NCBI GenBank assembly: GCA_035527845.1 | Contig: DATKZT010000072.1 | Span: 4,953-68,952, forward strand | Direction: 5' to 3' | DNA from: JAUWKC01 sp035527845 | GTDB lineage: Bacteria; Planctomycetota; Phycisphaerae; Sedimentisphaerales; Anaerobacaceae | Length of the DNA: 64,000 nucleotides | Part shown: positions 47,585-55,803 of the stretch, piece by piece | Numbering within the stretch: the first letter of the stretch is position 1 | How the letters are laid out: each line of letters begins with the position of its first letter | Made by a program: the position numbers and the translations under genes | Notes under the pieces: model-generated | The model's input: only the letters and a program-made list of their open reading frames with translations | The model's database searches: none | What the model was told of the DNA's origin: nothing

Positions 47585-49519
47585 CTACTTACGGAACAGG
47601 TAATACAACACAACCATGACCAGGAAAAGAACCAGCGCGACGATGCGCGGGTCGCCTGCACTCTTGACCGCTCCCTGACGAATTGCCTGCAGCGGATGCT
47701 CCCAGCAGACGTTTTCGAGTTTTGCCGGGTCCGGGGCGGGCGTGTTGAGACTGACGACCACATAAATAACGATGCACATCGCGCACAGTATCGGCCCGAC
47801 AATCATAAAGGGCAGTCCAAGGCCCTGCACAGGGTCGGTTACAAGCCCGGCAAATCCTTCTCTGGGACCAGCCAGAAGGGCGCTGCCGATTACGGGCATA
47901 TCCATAACGAAATACACGAGCCCAACCGCACAGCCGACGGCGAACGTCGTCAGGGCCGCCTTGTTCGTGCCTCGCCTCCAGAAAACGCCGAGCAGAAATA
48001 CGGTTGTCACCGCCGGGGCGAAAATCATGGGAATCTTATTGATTGCCTCGAAAATGGTACCGAACTGGTCGCCCTGCGTTGACCACAACATTGCGAGAAC
48101 CATTACGACCGCGGCGCTGAACCTGCCAATCGTAACCTGGGTTTCGTCCTTTATGTCCGGCTTCATACGTTTGATAACATCCACCGAGATGAGCGTCGCG
48201 CAGCTATTTAGGGCCGCAGCGATGGTGCTCATCAGCGCCGCCAGCAGCCCCGCCGCCAGCAGCCCCTTCACGCCCAGTGGCACGAGACGGTTTATCATGC
48301 CGGGCAACGTCAGATTAAAATCAAGCATCTCGTCTTCTCTCGCATACCTCCCTTGCTTTATCAACGAATCCACGGCTACTTTCTTGAATGCGGGCGGCAA
48401 TACGTTTTCGACCCCCTTCTTAATCACCCACTTGCTATCCTGCTGCTCAAGGGCCAATTCCTCACCTTCCATCTTTAGCAACAACTCGCCGTCCGGTTCT
48501 TCCACCCTTGAGATTGCCGCATCACTAACAAGGTAAGCAATGGCCTTTTCTCTGGCATCGTCCTTGAGCGGAATATTTATACTGCCCCTCGTGTACATCA
48601 GGTAACCGATGACGCCGGGGAAAACCATGAGGAAGACGGGCAGAATCTTCAGGAAGCCTGCGAAGAGGGCGCCGTTTTGTGAATCGCGCTGGCTCCTCGA
48701 ACCGAGCACACGCTGAACAATGGTCTGGTCGCTGCACCAATACCATATACCGAGGACCGGATAGCCCAACAGCACGGCCAGCCAGGAATACTCGTTCAGG
48801 TTCCCCTTGGCGTTGGTGAGCGAATGAACCATGCTCATCTGATTGGGCTTGATGGCCGCCCTGAAATCAGCGACGCTTTCGATGCCGCAATTCGGCAGGT
48901 ACTGTATGCCCAGCACGGTAACCAGGATGGCGCCGCCCAGCAGCAGGAAGGTCTGTATGGTCTCGGTCACAACCACGGCTTTGAGCCCGCCCAGTGCGGT
49001 GTAGATAACAGTGACTGCGGAAATAATCAGGATCGACCACATAACGTCAATCCCAAGAAAACTTTGAAACAGCTTTGCCCCGGCAAAAAGGCTGATTCCG
49101 ATGTGGATGAGCAATGCGCCGGTAATTGCCACAAAGGCCAAAAAGGTTCGGGCCTGGGGACTGTAGCGTTTTTCGAGGAATTCGGGCAGTGTGGAAATCC
49201 GGCTCTTGAAGTAGAAGGGTGCAAAGACGAGGCCGAGGATAATCAGGCAGAAGGACGCCATCCACTCGAAGTTTCCCATCACCATGCCGACGTCGGCGCC
49301 GGCGGCGGCCAGACCCACGAGGTGGATGGTGGAAATGTTGGAGGCGAAAAGGGCCGCACCGATGCTGAACCAGCCGAGTGATTTGCCGGCAAGGAAATAC
49401 TGCTGGCTGGAGGCGTGCCTTCTGAAGCCCACCCAGATACCGATAATCATGATTCCGAGCAGGTAAGCAATGATGACGCCCAGGTCGAGTCCGGAGATTG
49501 TCATTTTTGCCAGGACCAT
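47585..49519 (-). CDS. Sodium:solute symporter (SSS family, sugar type)
   Basis: 644 residues, multipass inner-membrane protein with about 14 hydrophobic segments. Starts with GVIIAYLLGIMIIGIWVGF and has the SSS signature around GLLAAGLLAALMSTIAAALN. SGLT-type members import sugars with sodium. Unusually, about 85 hydrophilic residues (roughly 320-405) are inserted ahead of the signature helix, possibly a substrate-capturing extracytoplasmic domain. AAGGAG precedes ATG 49519. As the first gene of the - strand operon it probably defines the substrate for all six products. Confidence 0.92.
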   Translation of the reverse strand: MVLAKMTISGLDLGVIIAYLLGIMIIGIWVGFRRHASSQQYFLAGKSLGWFSIGAALFASNISTIHLVGLAAAGADVGMVMGNFEWMASFCLIILGLVFAPFYFKSRISTLPEFLEKRYSPQARTFLAFVAITGALLIHIGISLFAGAKLFQSFLGIDVMWSILIISAVTVIYTALGGLKAVVVTETIQTFLLLGGAILVTVLGIQYLPNCGIESVADFRAAIKPNQMSMVHSLTNAKGNLNEYSWLAVLLGYPVLGIWYWCSDQTIVQRVLGSRSQRDSQNGALFAGFLKILPVFLMVFPGVIGYLMYTRGSINIPLKDDAREKAIAYLVSDAAISRVEEPDGELLLKMEGEELALEQQDSKWVIKKGVENVLPPAFKKVAVDSLIKQGRYAREDEMLDFNLTLPGMINRLVPLGVKGLLAAGLLAALMSTIAAALNSCATLISVDVIKRMKPDIKDETQVTIGRFSAAVVMVLAMLWSTQGDQFGTIFEAINKIPMIFAPAVTTVFLLGVFWRRGTNKAALTTFAVGCAVGLVYFVMDMPVIGSALLAGPREGFAGLVTDPVQGLGLPFMIVGPILCAMCIVIYVVVSLNTPAPDPAKLENVCWEHPLQAIRQGAVKSAGDPRIVALVLFLVMVVLYYLFRK

Positions 49520-49681
49520 AAGTTCTCCTTTCCGAAAAACAAACCATCCTTTTTGCCGGCGACAGTCACGGTCGGTTTGATGCAGCCGCCGGGTCTATCG
49601 CCTTATTCGAAAGCTCATCCGGGCGGCATTTTTAACATAGCATCCAGGCGCTGTCCAGCAAAATTCGCCTGAGCATTGCGT

Positions 49682-52600
49682 CTAATCGCCGACGGGCGAG
49701 AGCGAGACGACGACCGGTTTTGTCGATTCGGCCCTGAACCAGACAATCAGGTTGCTGCTCTGTTGGGTGCGGTGGTGCCCGAAGCGGAAATTCGGGCCAC
49801 GGTCAATCTTTTTGCCGTTGACTTTCAGCGACACGCCTGCACCGCCCCAGTCTTCGATGACAAAGGCAGGATTAATAACGGGCGAGCCTTCTCGGGCATC
49901 CAGAGTCAGCTCCACCTTCGATGGCCTGCCAACTTTTTCGCAGGCCAGTACGTAGGCCCGCTGCGTTTGGTCGTAACCTTTGGCGCGACAGGCACCGCTC
50001 TTCAGTCGCATCCACGGCGCGGACAACCACGAATTGGCCAGGGGCGCCAGTTCGGCCGCCGGCTTGTTGGTCATACCGTGCAGCATTATCCAAGTCCGCG
50101 ATAAACCTTCCTGCGTGTATTGTTTCCACTCGATATGTGTAAGGGAGGAGTGGGACGGTTTAACGGCAGATTCGGCCACGGTGGTATCCGACTTCTCCTG
50201 CGCCACCGGCCAGTGGTTCCACCAATTGAAGTGAGAATTCTTCGCGTGACCGCCGTAAACCTTTGTCCTGACGCCATCGGGGTCGACAACGGTAAAAGGT
50301 TTGTAACGGTTCTTGAAGTTAATCACCTGAATGCAGGGCTTCTCGGGCGGGTTCTTGAGGTCGGGGTCGCCATTTTCCCAGGAATAGGTCTTGCTTTCGC
50401 CTTTGAGGTTGGCGAAGGTTATGGCATCGAAGTTTATATTATCCTCGGGTATCGTGCCCGGCTGGTTTACCACAATCCCTTCCTGGTATTCAATCCAGTG
50501 GCTCAGAGGCGAGCCGGTGTGTATGGTGGCCTTGCGGACCCCGACCGAATCCGGGTATATCGTGTAATACTCATCCACCCAGTCACCCCAGCCGGTCATT
50601 TTGTCCCTGTAGGGCTGGAGATAATCCAGGTCAGCGGGCGAGTAGCGCCAGTGGACGACGACGCGGGCGTCGGTGCTCTCGATGACGCGGACGTGGGAGT
50701 AGCGGCACTGCTTGTCCGACATGGGCTCGCACATGCTGCTGCAGTCGCCGAGGTGGGCGTTCCGCTCAAAAAACTCGTTGGTGTACCAGGCGCCGTCGTA
50801 TGTCGCCCAGCAGGGAATATAACTGGTGCCCCGCCAGAATACAAAGCGGTGGTCGAACTCGTCGAAGCGAACGACCACGTCGGCGTCGTCCGCTATCTTC
50901 CAGAGGCTGTCCCAGCCCGGTTCGTACTTGAGCGTTTCGTAATAAGCCCCAAACCGTCCGACACCTTTCGGACCCGAGGGAAGCCTTAAACGTGTCTGCT
51001 CGCTCAAATCATCGGACTTCTTCTGAGCCTGCGTTTCTTTTTCCGCATCAGCAGCGGCCCAGGAAGAAACGCCGGCCTCCGGTGAAAGCGAAATCGTGAT
51101 GGGCTTATCAGATTCCTTGTCTATCCAGACGACCAGGTCGCTGCTCTCGAGGGTGCGGCTGTACCCGGAACGAAAGCTTTTGCCGGGTTTAATCGTCTTT
51201 CCATTTATCTTCAGTGCCGCCCCGGCCTGGCCCCAGCCTTTGACAACGAAGGCGGGATTAACGATGGGCGAATCTTCGCTCGCGGCCAGCTCGAATTCGC
51301 AGGTCGAAGGCCGGCCGGCTTCTTCGCAGAACAATACGTACGCCCGCTGGTACCTGTCATAACCCTCACTGTGGAAATTGCCGGCGGTCATGACCAATTG
51401 CGCAGGACGATTCCACGACTTTGCCAGCGGCGCCAATTCTTTTGCCGACCGATTGGACATGCCGCAAAGATGAACAGCGGTAAAGCTGTTGTTGTCTTCG
51501 TTGTGTACAATCGCGCGGGAATCCTCGATGGACTGGCCCAAAGAGCTGTGGGCCGGCCTATCAGGCACGCCGGTTCTGCGGCCGTCGTTGGGCAACTGCG
51601 CGACCGGCCAATGGTTCCACCACGGAAAACGAGACCATTGCTCTTCCACGCAGCATCTCATCAGTTTCGGCCGGCTGTCGGGCTGCCAGATTATAAAGGG
51701 CCTGTAGTCAGACTTCAGATTAACAACCTGAATAGTGGTATCTCGCAGCCTGGCGTCATCCCGCTCAACATCCGCCCAAGTATATGTCTTCGATTCGCCA
51801 TCCATATTGCCCCATGTCAGGGCATCCATTTCGATATTGTCCTCGGGCCTGGTGCCGGGCTGATTCAATACGATCGTCTCCTGCCATTCGTGGCTTAGGT
51901 GATTGCTGTGCAGTATCTGCTTGCGAGTCGAGGCGCCATCGGGGTAGATGTAGTAATATTCATCGGCCCACTCGCCCCATCCGTCCTTGTCGGCGCCGAA
52001 GATGCCGTACACTATGTCCGATATGGCATAGCGCCAGTGGACCACGACGCGGGCGTCGCTATTTTCGAGCAGCCTAACGTGCGAGTATCGGCACTGCTTG
52101 TCCGCCATGTGTTCTGCGCAGCCCCAGGGCGATTTTCCTCCGCCGGCCCGCTCGAGGCTCTGGTCGCCCATCCACTGACCGTTCTCAGCGACCCATACGG
52201 CGCCGTAACCGGTGCCGCGCCAGAAAAGCATCCGGACGGGCGAGTCATCGAAGCGCACCAATATATCGGGGTCGGGCCCCACTCGCCAGAGGTCCTCCCA
52301 TTCATCGGCGTATCGCAGGCGGCAATAGGCGGCCCCGAAGCGGTGAGGAAGGTCCTTTTCGTCCGACGGCATGACGCGAAAGGCGAGCGGCTGCTTCCGT
52401 TTGGGCTTCGTGTCCCTGTAGTTCCTTTCGACCTGCTCTGCGGGCAGGGCTCGGCTGTAAATCTTCACGTCGTCTATGAGTCCGTCGAAAACCATATAGG
52501 AGAGCAGTCTTTGGCTCGGTCCCCTTTCGGTATGGGTCGGCGACATCTTTTTGCTGCTCATACCGATTAGCAAATTATGTCCCGCTCCAGGCGTCACCGC

Positions 52601-53647
52601 ACCACTCACGGCGGATGAGCCGACGTGTGTGCCGTTAATATAGAGGTCAATACCTTTACCCTTATCAAATGTCCCCGCCACGTGCGACCATTTCAACAAC
52701 GGCACCACCACCTCCGACACACACTGCCTTAACTGGCCGTCTATCATCAACCTCATTCCTATGTGTCCCTCCGAGTCGATGCCGAAAGACAAACGCTCGC
52801 TGCGTTCGGGCGGCGGCGCCTTATGACCCAATTCTGTATTTCTGACATAATCCTCGTCGCTCTCGCTGTGGGTAAGGCCCGCCGGGTCGACCAGCGTTTT
52901 GGCCTGCCCTTCCCAGCTCCAGTAGAGACGCAGAAAAGATGGGTCGCCATCCTGAAAATAGGAAAGAACAACGGGATACTTCTTTCCCTTCTCCGTAGAT
53001 ACCTTGCCCATCCGGGCCTCGTCCCTGCCCCAGCCGTCTATGACGACCTGCTTATCTATTTCGAGCTTCAATCCGTTGTCGGCTTCGGCGGTGAAACTAA
53101 TCTCACCGGTAAAAGGCACCTCGATATAGCCTCGCCAGCGGGCGGACCAGTCTTTCAGCCCGCCGGTCCAGTTATGATCGACAACCTCGAGCAGGTCCGT
53201 GCCGCCGGGACTGCTAAAATCAGGGTCGTTGTACTTGGCACCGATTAGGCCGACCTGAAGCCTGAGCTCGCCGGCCTCCGGCTTTTCACCGATCACGTTG
53301 CCGGCCTGGTCCACAATTCCCGTCCAGTTCCAGGAGTAGGTCTGCGGCGCAATCCAGGCCTCAATGGTGAAGGCATCCACCATCGGCGGTACGACCGAGG
53401 CCTCACGCAGGACGCACGTGGTGTACCCGTCGAACTTCAGCGCTTTGCCGCTCACTCCCGGCGCGAAGCTGAAATTGCCGTTTATTTCATCATTGACGCC
53501 GGCAACGCTTTCGATGACAGCGTTTGCGCTGTGGCCGTCGAACCGCCACCAGGCGGCCAAACCATCATCCGCCGCCGGGTTATCAGAGGACGCTGCAGAT
53601 GACGCGACGGCAAACAAACATCCGGCAAGAAGAACCAGTCTTCCCAT
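49682..53647 (-). CDS. Large secreted protein: LamG split by PA14, plus two copies of an unrecognised module
   Basis: 1321 residues with a signal peptide (about 1-20). A LamG domain begins at about 28 (AAWWRFDGHSANAV) but is interrupted after WNWTGIVDQ by a complete PA14 domain (about 125-265; FTAEADNGLKLEIDKQVVID). It resumes at LSFGIDSEGHIG and ends near IDDVKIYSRALPAEQV. Then follow two copies (about 433-860 and 896-1321) of a module with FWRGT, DKQCRYSHVR, DARVVVHWRY, DEYYYIYPDG and WNHWPVAQ. The same module occurs once in each of the two upstream genes. No known catalytic motif is recognised; the invariant charged and aromatic residues suggest an enzyme, for example a polysaccharide lyase or hydrolase. 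Confidence 0.82.
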   Translation of the reverse strand: MGRLVLLAGCLFAVASSAASSDNPAADDGLAAWWRFDGHSANAVIESVAGVNDEINGNFSFAPGVSGKALKFDGYTTCVLREASVVPPMVDAFTIEAWIAPQTYSWNWTGIVDQAGNVIGEKPEAGELRLQVGLIGAKYNDPDFSSPGGTDLLEVVDHNWTGGLKDWSARWRGYIEVPFTGEISFTAEADNGLKLEIDKQVVIDGWGRDEARMGKVSTEKGKKYPVVLSYFQDGDPSFLRLYWSWEGQAKTLVDPAGLTHSESDEDYVRNTELGHKAPPPERSERLSFGIDSEGHIGMRLMIDGQLRQCVSEVVVPLLKWSHVAGTFDKGKGIDLYINGTHVGSSAVSGAVTPGAGHNLLIGMSSKKMSPTHTERGPSQRLLSYMVFDGLIDDVKIYSRALPAEQVERNYRDTKPKRKQPLAFRVMPSDEKDLPHRFGAAYCRLRYADEWEDLWRVGPDPDILVRFDDSPVRMLFWRGTGYGAVWVAENGQWMGDQSLERAGGGKSPWGCAEHMADKQCRYSHVRLLENSDARVVVHWRYAISDIVYGIFGADKDGWGEWADEYYYIYPDGASTRKQILHSNHLSHEWQETIVLNQPGTRPEDNIEMDALTWGNMDGESKTYTWADVERDDARLRDTTIQVVNLKSDYRPFIIWQPDSRPKLMRCCVEEQWSRFPWWNHWPVAQLPNDGRRTGVPDRPAHSSLGQSIEDSRAIVHNEDNNSFTAVHLCGMSNRSAKELAPLAKSWNRPAQLVMTAGNFHSEGYDRYQRAYVLFCEEAGRPSTCEFELAASEDSPIVNPAFVVKGWGQAGAALKINGKTIKPGKSFRSGYSRTLESSDLVVWIDKESDKPITISLSPEAGVSSWAAADAEKETQAQKKSDDLSEQTRLRLPSGPKGVGRFGAYYETLKYEPGWDSLWKIADDADVVVRFDEFDHRFVFWRGTSYIPCWATYDGAWYTNEFFERNAHLGDCSSMCEPMSDKQCRYSHVRVIESTDARVVVHWRYSPADLDYLQPYRDKMTGWGDWVDEYYTIYPDSVGVRKATIHTGSPLSHWIEYQEGIVVNQPGTIPEDNINFDAITFANLKGESKTYSWENGDPDLKNPPEKPCIQVINFKNRYKPFTVVDPDGVRTKVYGGHAKNSHFNWWNHWPVAQEKSDTTVAESAVKPSHSSLTHIEWKQYTQEGLSRTWIMLHGMTNKPAAELAPLANSWLSAPWMRLKSGACRAKGYDQTQRAYVLACEKVGRPSKVELTLDAREGSPVINPAFVIEDWGGAGVSLKVNGKKIDRGPNFRFGHHRTQQSSNLIVWFRAESTKPVVVSLSPVGD

Positions 53648-53704
53648 GTTACAACCTCCATATATAACAAGAAATTTCTCAATACTAAAAGCGGTATAAT
53701 ATCA

Positions 53705-55780
53705 TCAATCGGACACGCGTAAAAGCGAAATTCTGACAGGCTCCTTCGACTCATATTTTATCCATACTATCAAATCAGTCCCTTCGAGGCTGCTGCGATG
53801 GCCAAGACGAAAGCTCCTGCCGCGTTTTACATCTTTGCCGTTGACTTTCAAGGCAGCGTCATCTTCGCCCCAGCTGCTGATAACAAAGGCGGGGTTGACC
53901 ACGGGAGATTTCTCGCCGGCCGCGAGTTCGAATTCGAGGTTCGTCTTTTCGCTCGCATTTTTGGTCAGAAGGAACGCCCGCTGGTCCCGGCTGTAGCCGT
54001 CACAGACAAAAGCGTCACCGACAATCTTAATCTCCGGCGGCTCCAGCCAGGAATGCGCCACCTTAACCATGTACTCAATCGGTTTGTCGCTCAAACCCAT
54101 AATAAACCGGCCGGTTCTCGTGATGCTGCCCTCGTGGGTTCGCGGCTCCGGCACGCGGGGCGAGGTTATGGCCGAGCTTGAGACGCGATCCGGCACAAGC
54201 GCGTAGCGACCGTCCGAAGGCGCCTGCGAAACGGGCCAGTGGTTCCACGTCGGAAAATGCGAATACTCCGGTCTTACCTCTGGCTGCCAGCCGTAGGGCG
54301 TGATGCGGCTGCGAGGCTCATAAACATAGCAGGGCTTAAAGCTCGACTTCAGATTGACAATACAAACGTTCGCGTTCGGGATGGGGTCCTTGAAACGCCC
54401 TTGTTCGTTGCCCGGCCAGGTATCCCAATTATATGTGCGGGTTTGGCCTTCCATATTGGCCAGTGTCACCGCATCGAGGCTGATGTTGTCCTCCGCCTTT
54501 TGGCCGGGATTATTGAGCACGGTCGGCTCGGTTACGCTGAAACCGCTCATCCCGTGGACAAAGAAGTTCCTGGTTGCTATCCCATCCGGGTAGATGTAAT
54601 AGTACTCATCTGCCCAGGTACCCCAGTCGGTCACCGGATCGCCGGCCCCGTTGTTGTACATCACGTCCACGATCGCGTAACGCCAGTGAACGACCACCCT
54701 CGCATCGTGGTTTTCAATGACGCGGACGTGAGCGAAGCGGCACTGCTTATCCGACATGTGCTCGGCGCAGCCGGCCGGGCCGCCGCCCTCGGCGCTCTGG
54801 TCGCCCACCCAAATCCCGGTTTCCGTGACAAGGTTCATATTGAAGTTGGTGCCTCGCCAAAAGACCATTTTGTATGCATCTTCGTCGAATGTCACCACTA
54901 CATCGGGATGGTCGGCAACTCTCCAGAGTGCATCCCACTCCTGATAGAACTTCAGCCGGCAATAAACTGCTCCGAAGCTGTCGCCCCCTGCCGGCAGTTG
55001 AGGCAGTTTGCGCCATTCGAGCGGCGGCGCACCTTTGGGTTTGCTCGCCTGATAATTTTTCGCAATCTCTTCGCGTGTAAGGCTTCGATTGTAGATTTTC
55101 ACCTCGTCGATGATTCCGTCGAAGGAATACGACGTGGGAAAGTTGACCTCCTTGCGGACCAGTGCCGCCGGGTCAAGCAGCGTCTTTTTGTGGTTTCTGC
55201 CGATCTGAAGGTCCATATCGGCAGCGTAATCGAACCCGCCCTCGATCGGCATCGAGGCTGCGACCTTGCCATCGATGTAAACTCTTATCCCGTCATCTTT
55301 GCTGAACGTGCCGGCAATATGGGACCACTTTTCCATGAAAGGTACGGTACCATCGGTTGTGCACTCGTACCACTTGCCGTCAACCGCCAGGTGCAGCCCA
55401 ACATGTCCGATTACGTCTATCCCAAAGAAGTAGCCGGCCTTGTGGTCCTTTTCCTGGTTGACAATTGCGCACCAGTTCCAGGGGTATGCCTGCGGCGCGA
55501 TCCAGGACTCCACGGTAAACTCATCTGTGAGCCGCGGCGCATCGGCCGCCCTGCGGACGACCCGCGTCGTAAAACCATCGAGCTTTATCGCACTTCCACT
55601 GACTCCGTCGATAAACTTGAAATTCCCCTCGATCTTATCCTTGACTGCGCTGCCGGTGTCCAGCGCTGTCGAGCCCCTGCCTTCATCGAATTTCCACCAC
55701 GCCGTGGGCCCGTCGTCGGCCGCAGGGGCTGCATTAAACAATAACGCGCCAATCAGACAGCCAAATATCAGTTTTCGCAT
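53705..55780 (-). CDS. Secreted LamG protein with one unrecognised C-terminal module
   Basis: 691 residues from ATG 55780, chosen because AAGGAGG lies just upstream although the frame is open to 55864. Signal peptide about 1-21, LamG about 25-245 (TAWWKFDEGRGSTALD, KWSHIAGTFSKDDGIRVYID, IDEVKIYNRSLTREEI). The C-terminal ~430 residues are one copy of the module described for the 1321-residue protein (FWRGTNFN, DKQCRFAHVR, DARVVVHWRY, DEYYYIYPDG, WNHWPVSQ). Lies 23 nt after the first gene of the operon. Its LamG is intact, showing what the 49682 gene looked like before PA14 inserted. Probably glycan-active outside the cytoplasm. Confidence 0.82.
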   Translation of the reverse strand: MRKLIFGCLIGALLFNAAPAADDGPTAWWKFDEGRGSTALDTGSAVKDKIEGNFKFIDGVSGSAIKLDGFTTRVVRRAADAPRLTDEFTVESWIAPQAYPWNWCAIVNQEKDHKAGYFFGIDVIGHVGLHLAVDGKWYECTTDGTVPFMEKWSHIAGTFSKDDGIRVYIDGKVAASMPIEGGFDYAADMDLQIGRNHKKTLLDPAALVRKEVNFPTSYSFDGIIDEVKIYNRSLTREEIAKNYQASKPKGAPPLEWRKLPQLPAGGDSFGAVYCRLKFYQEWDALWRVADHPDVVVTFDEDAYKMVFWRGTNFNMNLVTETGIWVGDQSAEGGGPAGCAEHMSDKQCRFAHVRVIENHDARVVVHWRYAIVDVMYNNGAGDPVTDWGTWADEYYYIYPDGIATRNFFVHGMSGFSVTEPTVLNNPGQKAEDNISLDAVTLANMEGQTRTYNWDTWPGNEQGRFKDPIPNANVCIVNLKSSFKPCYVYEPRSRITPYGWQPEVRPEYSHFPTWNHWPVSQAPSDGRYALVPDRVSSSAITSPRVPEPRTHEGSITRTGRFIMGLSDKPIEYMVKVAHSWLEPPEIKIVGDAFVCDGYSRDQRAFLLTKNASEKTNLEFELAAGEKSPVVNPAFVISSWGEDDAALKVNGKDVKRGRSFRLGHRSSLEGTDLIVWIKYESKEPVRISLLRVSD

Positions 55781-55803
55781 CAGTCCTCCTTCGCAAGAAG
55801 TCC

